A DNA stretch of 41,019 nt. Source: Sphingopyxis sp. (GTDB lineage: Bacteria; Pseudomonadota; Alphaproteobacteria; Sphingomonadales; Sphingomonadaceae). This document shows, in pieces, positions 18,480 through 30,400 of the stretch. The stretch lies in NCBI RefSeq assembly GCF_016463645.1, contig NZ_JAEMQX010000025.1:1-41019 (forward strand), in the 5' to 3' direction. The position numbers were made by a program, and so were the translations under genes. Under the pieces are notes generated by a model. It had not been told where the DNA came from and ran no database searches. It saw only the letters and a list, made by a program, of their open reading frames with translations. Numbering within the stretch: position 1 is the first letter of the stretch; the number at the start of each line of letters is the position of its first letter.

Positions 18480-21400
18480 TCAGAACCGGACCCGGAACCC
18501 GGCCGTACCCTTCAGATTATAGCCCGCGCCGAAATCGGCGATCGCCGTATCGCCCGACACCTCGGTATAGAGGGTGAAGCGATCGTCGCCCCAACTGTAA
18601 CTGCCGCCCAGCCCCAGTTCGCCCGACAGGCGGCGGTCGCGATTGACGATCGACGTTCCCGATACATCGGCAACCCCGCCGTCGAGCCATTCATAGGCGA
18701 GGTTCATCACGGTGTAGAGGCGCGTGCGGCGCGTGTCGCCCGCGCGGCCCTTCCAGCTCGTCTGATGGTCGATCGCCAGACCCCAGCGGGTCTTCAGGCT
18801 TTCGCCCCTGGCAACCGAAACCGCCGTGTCCGAAGGGTCGGCGAAACGGTCGAAATCGACCTTGGCATAGCTCATCTGCACCTGCGGCGTGATCGACAGG
18901 TTGCGGCCGATCGACGTCTGCTTGCCGAGTTCGAGGCTGAACGCCTGCCCATCACCCTTGTTGCCGCGCGCGAGCGATCCGAGGATGTTCGATTCAAGGT
19001 CGCTGTCGAACCAGCTGAGCTTGACCTGTCCGTCGGCATAGAAGCCCTGCGGCCCGTACCAGGTCATCGTCGCGCCGACGCCATAGCCCTGCGTGTCGAT
19101 AGTGCCGTTACCGAAGATCGACGTGACCGCGCTGTCCGCCTTGCCATAGTGCGCGGTCAGCCCGCCGACGAGTGCAGCGCCGTCACCACGCTCTGCCAGC
19201 ACGGCGTCGAGGCCGAGCTGTGCCTGCCACTGATCGGCGTTGCGGTCGGCACCGCTCGTCGAAACGAGCGCGTCCGGACGTTGCCGTTCGGATTCGAACC
19301 GGCCCCACAGGCCCGCACCGGCGATCGGCGACGCGGCCCATGACCGGTTGCCGACGCGCTGTTGCAGGGTCGGAAGACGGTTGAGCGACTGCAAGGCGCC
19401 GACATAGGCCTCATAGACCGGAACGCCCGGCTGATAGAGCGGAGCTTCCGGATTCTCGCCGTCCAGAAGCGCGGAACGAAGGTACCAGTCGCCATCCTGC
19501 GGCGTCGACACGCCATTCTTGTAGAGGCGATAGCCATAGGCGCCCACGACCACCGCCTGTTCGCCTTCGAACAGATAGTCGCCCTCGAGGGTAAAGGTGC
19601 CGTTCGAGACGCCCGCGACGTCGACGATCTTGATCCCCTCGACCGTCTGGTCGCCGAAGCCGCCGCGATTGATGACCGTGACGCGGGTGCTGCCCGAGGT
19701 GGCGCCGTTCACGATCAGGCGATCGGCCGCCGAGGCATCGCCGCCGAGTGCGGCCTCGATCTCGAGCATGCCGCCGTTGCCGACATAGTCGCCCGCCACG
19801 GTCAGCGAGCCGATGCCGCTGCCCGGCGCGACGACGCCCGCATTGGCGAGGCTGCCGACGCGGCCCGCGCCTTCGACGCGGCCCGCCGCGCCGACGGTGA
19901 CCGCCCCGCCAAGGCTTCCCTGCACAGCCAGCGTGCCTCCGGCGACCGTCGTGCTGCCGCCGAAGCCGCCGTTGTCGGCGGTGACGAGCAAGGTACCCGC
20001 GCCATTCTTGGTCAGGACGCCCGTGCCCGAGAGGAGGCCGTCGTATGAGAAGACCGTGTCGGCCGCGGTGGCGATCGTTCCGCCACCGGCAACGATGAAG
20101 CCCCGCGCGCTGGTCACGTTGGCACTCGTTTCGAGCGTGCCGCCATCGAGCGTCACGTCGCCGCTCGCCGAGCCGAGATTGGTGTCGTCCGAAATGCGGA
20201 GCGTGCCGCCGACGATCTGCGTGCCGCCGGTGTAGCTGTTCGTGCCGCCGAGGACGAGCGTCCCCGCGTCGGTCTTGACCAGCTGCGCCGTACCGGTGAG
20301 CGCCGAAGCGATCGTCGCGGTGAAGTCAGCACCCGCCGTGCTGCCGTCGCCGACGCGGGTTGTCGCCTGCGCCCCGTCGAGCGCGACGGCGTCGCCGGTG
20401 ATGACGTAACCGTTCGTCGCGAACTGCATGCCCGTGACCGACACGGCGCCCGGGCCGTTATCGACCGTGACCGTACCCGCCGTACCACCGAAGATCGCGA
20501 AGGCGCCGTCGGCATAGGGGGCGCCGAGATTACCCGTCGCGTCGGTCCAGTTGTTGTTGCCAGCGCTGCTCTGCCACACGCCGTCGCCGCCGTTGATCAC
20601 GCCATCGACCTTCGGTCCGGCCGCGCCGTCCCAGAAATTCAGCGTGAGGCCACCCGAATTGACGAGATTGACCTGCCCCGCGACCGAGGTCTGGATGGCG
20701 GGGTTGGCGCCCGTCGGCATGGTGCCGAAGGTCACGCCGTTGTCGGTCAGCGTGCCGCCATAGTTGAACATGCGATAGATGCCGACGTCGAACGCGCCGC
20801 CCGCCGGTACGCCGACGTTGAGTACGCCGTCGAGGACGAGATTGCCGCCGACGTTAACGAGATCGTTGAGCGCGCCGCCTGCAACCCCGGCCTGCCCGAA
20901 TTCGAAATCGAGCTGCGTCCCCGCCGCAAGCGACAGATTGCCGCCGACGGTCAGCGTGCCCGTTCCGCCCGCGCCCGGCGCAAGCCTTGCCCCGCTGGCG
21001 AGGTCGACATTGCCGCCGATCGTCCCCGTACCGCCCAGCGTCGCGCCCGCAGCGACACTGGTTACACCCGTCGCCGCCGAATAGTCGCCGTTGACGAACA
21101 GCGTACCTGCTTCGACCGTCGTGGTGCCTGCGAAAGACCCGATGCCGCCCAGCGCCAACGTGCCCGCGCCCGATTTGACCAGACCACCCGCGCCGCCGAC
21201 CGGACCGGTAAGCGTCAGGGTCGTGCCGGCATCGCTGCGGAACACGCCATCGCCGATCAGTGTGATGGTGCGGCCCGAAACGATATCGGCCGTGGTGTGA
21301 AGCGCTCCGCCGCCGATCGACAGCCCGCCGTTCGCGTCGCCCAGATTGGCGTCGCTGCCGATCCGGATCGTACCGCCGTTGATCCGTGTCCCGCCGCTGT

Positions 21401-24400
21401 AACTGTTGGCGCCCGCCAGAACGAGCGTGCCTGCGTCGGTCTTGAGCAGTTCCGCCGCGCCGGCGATCCCGGCGTCGATGGTTGCGGTGTAGCCCGTGCC
21501 CGCGACGCTGCTGTCGCCGACCTGGACGATCGCCTGCGCGCCGGTCAGCGTCAGCCCGTCGCCGGCAATCACATAACCGTCGCTCGCGAACTGCATGCCC
21601 GAGGCAAGGACGTCGCCACCGCTGTTGTCGATCGTGACCGTGCCCGGCGCGGCCGCGAACACCGCAAAGCCGTCCTGCGCGTAATCGGCATTGATCGAGC
21701 CGTTCGCGTCGGTCCAGTTGTTGAGGGCGCCCGCGACACGCCACACGCCGTCTCCACCGTTGAGCACACCGTCATGTTTCGGCCCGGCCGCGCCGTCCCA
21801 GAAGCTGAGCGCCAGCCCCTGCGAATTGACGAGGTTCACCTGACCCGCGATTCCGGTCTGGACCGAAACGCCGCCGGTGCCGCCGGGGATCGTCCCCAGC
21901 GTCAATCCGTTGTCGATCAGCGCGCCGCCATAGTTGAACACGCGATAGATGCCGGGGCCGAAGCTGCCCCCCGCCGGGATCGTCACATCGATGGTCCCGT
22001 CGAGCGTCAGGTCGCCGCCGATATTGACCAGATCGTTGAGCGCGCCGCCCGCGACATCGGCCTGCCCGAACTCGTAATTCAGGATCGAACCGCCGGCGAG
22101 CGACAGATTGCCATTGATCGTCAGCGTACCGACACTTGCGCCCGGCGCAAGGATCGCGCCGTCGAGCATCGCGACATCGCCGCCGATGATGCCGATGCCG
22201 CCCAGCGTCGCGCCCGATGCAACGGTCATCTGCCCGGTCGCCGCCGACTGGTCGCCGTTGACGAGCAAGGTTCCCGCGTTGACGAGCGTGGCGCCCGCAT
22301 AGCTGTTGGCACCCGCAAGCGTCAGCGTGCCGAGGCCGTCCTTCGTCAGCCCGCCCGCGCCGGTGAAGCGCGGAGCGATGCCGATGTCATGGCCGTCGGT
22401 GTCGACGATACCGCCGTTCGTGCCAAGCGTGATATCGCGCGTGCCGAAGCCGGTGAAGAAGCTGTCGTTATCGTCTGTCGCGCGCAGTACGCCGCCGTCG
22501 AGCGAGAAGTTGACGGTACCGAGACCGCCGCCGATCTGGCTGGTTTCAACAACTCCGCGATTGCCCGCCGTACCCGCAACGGTGATGGTTCCGCTGGAAC
22601 CCGCCGCGATGCCGAGCGCGAAGCCGCCCTCGGCGCGGACGAGCCCGCCGTTTTCGATCAGGAGCGAACCGGCGCCGTCGTTGCCGACGGTCATCGAGAA
22701 ATCGGTGACCAGCCAGCTCGAGCCCGCTCCGGTCACGACGACGCTGCCGGTATCGTTTGCGCCGATATAGCCTTGGTTGCTCGAGACGCTCGCGCCGTTT
22801 TCGATGCGCAGGGTACCGCTGCCGAAGCTGCCGATATTGAGTTGCTGCGTGTTGACCCAGGACGTGCCCGCACCGGAGACGACCGCATCGCCATGCGCCG
22901 AAGCGCCGACGACCCCGTCGTTGCTGGTGACCGCGGCGCCATTTTCGATGCGCAGCGTGCCGGCGCCAAACAGGCCGACATTGATCCGTCCACTGTTTTC
23001 CCAGAGCGAATCCGCGCCGCTGACGAGCACCTGACCGACGCCGTCGGTATTGGCGCCGATCTGCCCCCCGACGCTGACGACCTTGCCACCGTCGGTGATA
23101 TTCAACGTCCCGCTGCCGTCATAACCGACAAACAGATCGGCATTGTTCGTCCAGGTCGACGCGACGCCGTTGGTGCCGACGCCCGAGACGTTGACGATGC
23201 CCTGCGCACCGGCATTGGAGCCGATCCAGCCAGACTGGTTGCCGACCTGACCGCCGGCGGTGATGTTCAGCGTGCCGTTGCCGAACTCGCCGATGACGAT
23301 GTCGCTGGCGCCGGTCCAGGTCGAGGCGTTGCCGGTCGCGCCCTGTCCGGAAACGGTGACCGTGCCCTGCCCGCCCGTATCGTCCCCGATATAGGCGATG
23401 TCCGCCACGGTCACGAGGCCGCCATCGAGGATGTTCAGCGTGCCGGTACCGCGGCGGCCGACGCGGAGGATGCCGGTATTGGTCCACGTCGAGGCATTGC
23501 CGCTGCCGTCGGTGCCCGTAACGGTCAGCATACCCTGCTCGCCGCTCTCGCGGCCGATCACGCCTTCGGCATCGACGAGCGTGCCGCCGCTCGCAAGCCG
23601 CAGTTCGCCGCCGCGAACGTTGGTTTCGCCGGCAACACTGTTCGCGCCGGTCAGCACCAGCGTGCCGAGGTCGGACTTGATGAGGTCGGCGTTGCCGATG
23701 AGGTTCGACGCGATCGTCGCGGTATAGCCCGCACCGCCGATCGTACCGTCGCCGACGCGAATGACCGATTCCGGTGCAACGAGCGCGATGTCGTCGCCCG
23801 CGATGACATAGCCGTCGCTCGCGAACTGCATGCCCGATGCCGTGACGGCACCGAGCGTGTCATCGACGCTCACCGTCCCCCCGGCGCCCGAGAAGACCGC
23901 AAAGGCGTCGTCGGTGAAGGGCGCGTTCGCCGAACCGTCGAATTCGGTCCAGTTGTCGTTGCCGCCGCTCGCCTGCCACAGGCCGTCGCCGCCGGTGATC
24001 ACGCCGTCGTTCTTGCCGCCGTTCACGCCGTCCCAGAAGCGCATGGTGAGGCCGGTGGTGTTGACCAGATTGACCTGGTTCGCGACCGAGGTCTGGACGA
24101 AATAGCCCGAATCGGCCGTCAGCCCGTTGTCGGTCAGCGTCCCGCCATAGTTGATGACACGATAGACGCCCGGTTCGAATGTGCCTCCGGGGGTCTCCTC
24201 GACATTGAGCGTGCCGCCAAGGACGAGGTCGCCGCCCACCTCGATCAGGTCATTATATGCGCCGCCAACGACATTCGCCTCGCCAAAGTCCAGGTTGAGC
24301 GTCGCGGCCGGGGCGAGGGACAGGTTGCCTGCGATGGTCAACCGGCCCGGAACTCCGCCGATATTGCCCGGATTGAGGTTGCCGTCGAGAATGGCAACAT

Positions 24401-27400
24401 TGCCGCCGATCGTCCCCGTGCCGCCAAGTGTGCCGCCCGTCACGACACTGAGGCCGCTCGCCGCGCCGCCGAGGATGCCGTCGACGAGCAAACGGCCGCC
24501 CGCGACCGACGTTGTGCCTGTGAAGGCCGAGCTGTCGCCGGTCAGGCGCGTCGTGCCTGCCGCATGGTTGATCGTGCCGGTGCCCGAAATCGCATTGGCG
24601 AAGAGGTGGTCGGTGCCGGTGTGATTGAAGTTCAGCTCGCCCGTGCCGGGGCCGAAAATGATGTCCCCGTCGATGAAGCCCGCGGCCGCAGCAGCGCCGC
24701 CCTCGATGCCGCCGATATTGACCGAGCCGGTGGAACCCGCCTGCGCGGCGATCTGGAGACCGGAGCCCGTAGTCGCCCGGCCGCCGTCGGTGACGGTCAG
24801 CACCGCGGTGCCCGTACCGCTACCGATAACGAGGTCACCGGTCGTAGCAAAGCTGGACCCTGCGCCCGATACCGAAAGGTTCGCCGCCTGCGGCGCCGCA
24901 CCGAAGGTCGCCGACGCAAAGCTCGCCGCGCCGCCCTGATCGACGGTGAAATTGCCCGCCGTCATCAGCAGCGAACCTGCGCTCGTCCAGTTGGAGCCGG
25001 TTCCGGCGATCGCGACGGCGATGGGGTTGGTGTTGCTGGTCGCCATGCCGATCTGGCTCGCGCCGCCGGTGCGCAGCACCCCGCCCGCATCGACCGTCAG
25101 AGCAAACGGAGCATTGAAGGTCGCGCTTCCCAGGATTCCGCCCGATACATCGGCCAGCGAGTTCGCCCCAGTAATGTTGAGCTGAGTCGAGGCGGTAAGG
25201 GCGCGCAGGTCGAAATCGCCCGCCCTGACCCGGAGCGTGCCGCCGTCCGTGACGTTCACGATAACCGAACCCGCGAAAGCGATATTATTCCCGCCAACGG
25301 ACGCCGTGCTGAAGACCGAATTCGCGCCGTCGATGCTGAGCGTCGAGCGGCCCATGATCGTGCCGCCGCCGGAAAAGACGTTGGCCCCGCCGGCGATGCG
25401 AAGCTCGCCGCCCGTTCCGTTGATAGTCGTGCTGCCGTCAAAATTGCTGTTGCCGGTCAGCGTGGTCACCCCTGTGCCGGTTACGGAAAGCCTGCCGGTT
25501 CCGGTGATCGATCCGCCGTAGGTGTAAGCATTCGAACGGAAAATGACGAACCGGCCGTTGTTGACTACGTCACCGACGATCGAACCGGTGGTGCCGCTGT
25601 TGCTGCCGACCTGCAGCGTGCCGCCAAGGATCGTCGTGCCGCCCGTATAACTGTTGTCGGCGGCAAGCGCGAGCGAACCGTCGCCGAGCTTGGTCAATCC
25701 GCCACTCCCCGTCATTGCGTTGAGCACACCGTTCGAGGTCGCGGCGTTGGCGATGTCGATCGCGCCGCCGTTCGCGCCCAGAATATAGCTGTGCTGATTG
25801 ACCGAGTTGGCGCCTGTCATCCGCAGGGTGCCGCCGTCGAGCGTGATCACGCCGGAGGCTGCGCCCAGGAAGCTGTCATCCGCCACCGAAATCACGCCGC
25901 CCTCGATCCGCGTGCCACCGGTGTAGCTGTTCACGCCCGTCAGCACGAGCGTGCCGCCGTCGGTCTTCACCAGTTGCGACGCACCGGTGAGGTTGGCGCT
26001 GATCGCCGTGGTGAAGCCCGCGCCCGCCGCGGTGCCGTCGCCGACGCGGACGATCGATTCGGGTCCGACCAGCGTCAGCGGCGCACCGTCGATCAGATAG
26101 CCGTCCGCCGCGAACTGCATTCCCGCCGTTGTGACCGCTCCGCCCCCGTTGTCGACCGTGACGGTGCCGGGTGCGCCCGCGAAGATGGCAAAAGTGCCGT
26201 CGGCAAAGGCGGCGTTGATCGCGCCATCGGCCCCCGTCCAATTGTTGTCGGCGCCACCGAGATGCCAGGTGCCACTGCCGCCGTTCACGACATTGTCGAA
26301 CTTGGGTCCGGCTCCGCCGTCCCAGAAGCTGAGCGCAAGACCTTCGCTGTTGATGAGGTTGACCTGCCCCGCGACCGAAATCTGCACGGTAACATTGCTG
26401 CCCGCAGGCATCGATCCGAGCGCAAGGCCGTTGTCGATGAGAGTCCCGCCATAGTTGAACACGCGGTAGATACCGCCGCCGAAATAGCCGCCGCTCGACC
26501 CGGTGACGTTGATCGTCCCGTCGAGCGTCAGATTGCCGCCGACATTGACCAGATCGTTGAGCGCGCCGCCAGCGACGCCCGCCTCGCCGAATTCGAAATT
26601 CAGCACCGAACCGCCCGCGAGCGACAGATCACCGTTGATATTGAGCGTGCCGGGGCTGTTGCCGGGCGCAAGGATGCCACCGTTCAGGACATTGACGTTG
26701 CCGCCGATCGTGCCGCTGCCCGCCAGCGTCGCGCCGGACGCCACGGTCACAAGGCCCGTCGCCGCCGACTGATCGCCGTTGATGCGCAGCGTGCCGGCGT
26801 TCACACTGGTTGCGCCGGCATAGCTGTTGTTGCCGCTGAGCGTCAGAATGCCCGCGCCCGACTTGGTGAGACTGCCCGCTCCCGAAATCACCCCGCCCAG
26901 CGCAAAGTTCGTCCCCGCGTCGGTCAGGATCGTGCCCGCGCCGGTCAGGCTGCTGCTGCGCCCGCTTGCAAAGGATGCGGTGGTGCGCAGCGTACCGTTC
27001 GAGAAGGTGAGACCGCCCGCTGCGGCGCCGAGATTGACGTCGGCCGAAACCTGCAACGTGCCGCCGAGGATCGACGTCCCGCCAGCGTAGCTGTTGATAC
27101 CCGAAAGGACAGTCGTACCGCCTCCCGTCTGATGCACGGAACCGCTGCCCGAGATCGCCCCGGCAAAATTGAGGAGGTCGGAGCGATTGAAGACCAGCAG
27201 GCCATTGTCGACGACATCGCCGACGATGCTGCCCGCCGTACCGCCATTGCCCAGCTGGAGCGTGCCCGCGTCGATCGTCGTGCCGCCTGTATAGAGATTT
27301 GTGCCGGTGAGGACGGTCGTCCCCGTTCCCGCCTGTCGCACCGATCCCGTGCCGACGATCTGCCCGCCATAAGACAACAGGTCGCTGCGGTTGAAACCGA

Positions 27401-30400
27401 GCGTGCCGAAATTGTTGACGGTCGCGCTGGCGATCGATCCCGTCGTGCCTCCACCGCCGACGAACAGCGTGCCGCCGTTGATATTCGTCGAACCGGTATA
27501 GCTGTGGTTGCCGGTCAGCACCCAGGTACCGCTGTCGTTCTTGGCGAGCGTGGTGACGCCCGTCCCGGCATTACCGATCGAACCCGCGAGCGTATTGTTA
27601 CCTGCATTGGTGCCGCCGAGGGCGATGGTGCGCGCCTGATTGCTGCCCGCCAGCGTCACCGGCCCGGTATCGGTAAAGACGATCGCGCCCGTCCCCGATG
27701 ATTCGATGAAGGTGACGCCCTGCGACAGGGTGAAGAGGCGGTTGGTCGTATCGCCGCTGCCGGTGTAACGCAGCGTCGAGCCGTTGCCGATTACGAGATT
27801 TGACGCGGCCGCCGACGAGGCGCCGATGCTGCTCGCGAACCCGCCGTCGGAGAGTTTGTCGACGCCGAGCACGCCGCCGCTGATTGTGGTGATGCCGGTG
27901 TAGGTGCTGTCCGGATTGGTCAGGATCCACGTGCCCGCATCGGTCTTGGTCAGGCGTGTCAGGCCCGCGCCATTGTTGTTGATCTGTGCGCCGAGGATGT
28001 TGTTGCCGGTGTTCGTGCCGCCGAGCGTCAGCGTCTGCGCCGTGTTAGCACTGGCGAAGGTCAGCGGACCTGCATGGGTGAAGGCGATCGCGCCGGTGCC
28101 CGATGCCTCGAGCTTGCTGGTCGTCGACGCGCCCAGCGTGAATTGCCGGTTCGTGGAGTCGCCGGCGCCGACATATCGCAGCGTGCCTCCGCTCAGCACG
28201 AGATTGCTTGCCGCAGAGGACGACGCCCCGATCGAGCTGTTCGCTCCCCCGTCACCGAGGCAGGTGACCGCCAGGATGCCCTGGTTGATGACGGTGATCC
28301 CGCCATAGCTGCTCGCACACCCCGACAGCTCCTGATAGCTGCCGCCATTCTTGACCAGGCCGCCGCTTCCCGAGATCGTACCGCCATAGACGGCAGCAGC
28401 GCTGCCGCCCGAGTTGATGGTCAGCGTAGCTCCGCCAAGAGCGATGTTGCCACCCAGTGCGCCCCCGCCAATCAGGTAGAGCGCGCTGTTGTTGTATCCG
28501 TTGAGATCGAGCAGCACGCCGGCAGTATTATCCAGCGAAAGCGGGCCAGAGCCCAAGGCGGTGGCAGATCCGGCGCGAACCGTGCCATTGATTATACGCA
28601 GAGAGCCTGTCGAACTGTTCGTTCCCGACAAGAGCAACGTGCCGGCTCCGGTCTTGGCCAGTTGCCCGCCGCCCGTGACGTTCCCCGAGAATTCGAGCAC
28701 AGTGCCGGGATCGACGACGTTGATCGCGCCATTGCCGGTCAAGGCAAAGCCACGATCGGTCGAGGCGCTGGCGCCTGTATAGGCCAGCGTGCCGCCCGCC
28801 AGGACGAGGTTCGATGCCGCCGACGACGACGCGCCGATGGCGCTCGCCTGTCCGCCATTGGCGATGCAATCGATCGCAAGCCCGCTGCTGATCGTCGTGA
28901 CGCCGGTATAGTCGTTGTTGCAGCCGCTGATCGTCTGCGTATAGCTGCCGCCACCACGCGTGAAGCCGCCGGTGCCGGTGATCCGCCCGGTAAAGACGCC
29001 GGGACCGCCGGCCGTCATCAGCGTTTGTCCGCCCAGATCGACAAGTCCGCCGCCTATGATCGCGGCGACATAGATGTCATAGCCGCCGAGGTCGAGCGTG
29101 GCGCCGGTGTTGACCGTCATATATCGGCCGCCGAAGCCGAAGGCGCGCGCCGATCCCGCGCGCAGGGTTCCGGCGGTCACGATCGTATCGCCGGTCATGG
29201 TGTTGGTTCCGTCGAGAACCAGCGTACCGGCCCCGTCCTTGAGGAAATAGCCCGCCCCGGTTGCAATACCGCTGATCGTCAGCGTCGTGCCCGCCTGTGC
29301 CACGTCGATCCGGCCATTGCCACCGGCAAGCGTGAAGCCGCGGTCGGTCACGACGGTGCCGCCCGTGTAACGAAGCTGACCGCCGTTTGTCAGGACAAGG
29401 TTTTCCGATGCGTTGCTCGCCGCGCCGATTCCGCTCGCGATGCCGCCGTCGGCAAGCGTGTTCACCGCCAGCGTTCCGCCCGCGACAGTCGTCACCCCGA
29501 CATAGTCGTTCGCGGCATTGGCGAGCGTCAGCATGCCCGCGCCTGCCTTGGTGAAACCCGCCTCGTCGGGGCTGGTCACCAGTCCCGAAAATTCGACCGT
29601 CCGGCCTGTGGCGATCTCGATCGTGCGTTCGGCGCCGCCATCGACGAGCGTCATGCCGCGGTTCGACACCGCATCGACGCCGCCAATATAGGAAAGTGTG
29701 CCGCTTTCGAGGACAAGGTTCGCCGCATCGGCGCTCGACGCCCCGATGCTGCTGTTCACCCCGCCATCCGCAATGCTCGCCACTTCCAGCCGGCCACCGC
29801 TCAGCGTTGTGCCGCCCGAATAGCTGTTCACGCCGGTCAGGCGGACGGTGCCGCTGCCTGCCTTGGCAAAGCTGGTGGCTCCCCCATTGTCGATAATCGT
29901 CGATTCGATGGTGAATGTCCCGGAGCTGTTCTGCTGCACGCCCAGGGTGCTGCTGCCCGAGCCGCCGGTCAGGCTGCCCCCCGTTATCGTCTGGCTGTTG
30001 CCTCCAACCGAAGTGGCGACGATAATCGTGCCATCGATTCCCAAAGTAGCCGTCGGGTCGATGGTAACGGTTGTGGTCGGATCAAAGGTCGTGAATTGCA
30101 GCCCCGCCAGCTGCACATCACTTGCGACGGTTCCGAAAAAGCTCTCGGTATCGCCATCGCTGTCGGAAATATACTGGCCGTCCGCCCAAAGCGAGGCGTC
30201 ATCCTGATCGGTATAATCGGCATCGGTGAAGGCGACGATGTTGCCGCCGACGACTTTGGCATAATCCGTGCCGTTGACAGTGGCCCAGCCGCCGAGACTC
30301 GTGTTGCTGGTGGTGAAATTGCCCGTGACCGGAAGGGCGAAGTCGACCAGGCCGCCCGAGCGGTTGATCGCGCCGAAATTGATCGTGACACTCCCGGTGC

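Noticed and set aside
21297..27701. Plus-strand open frame of 2134 codons opposite the autotransporter
   Set aside because: Its product is an Arg/Ala/Asp-rich low-complexity sequence with no domain, and it lies exactly opposite a well-supported gene. It arises from the GC-rich, repetitive codon use of the autotransporter.
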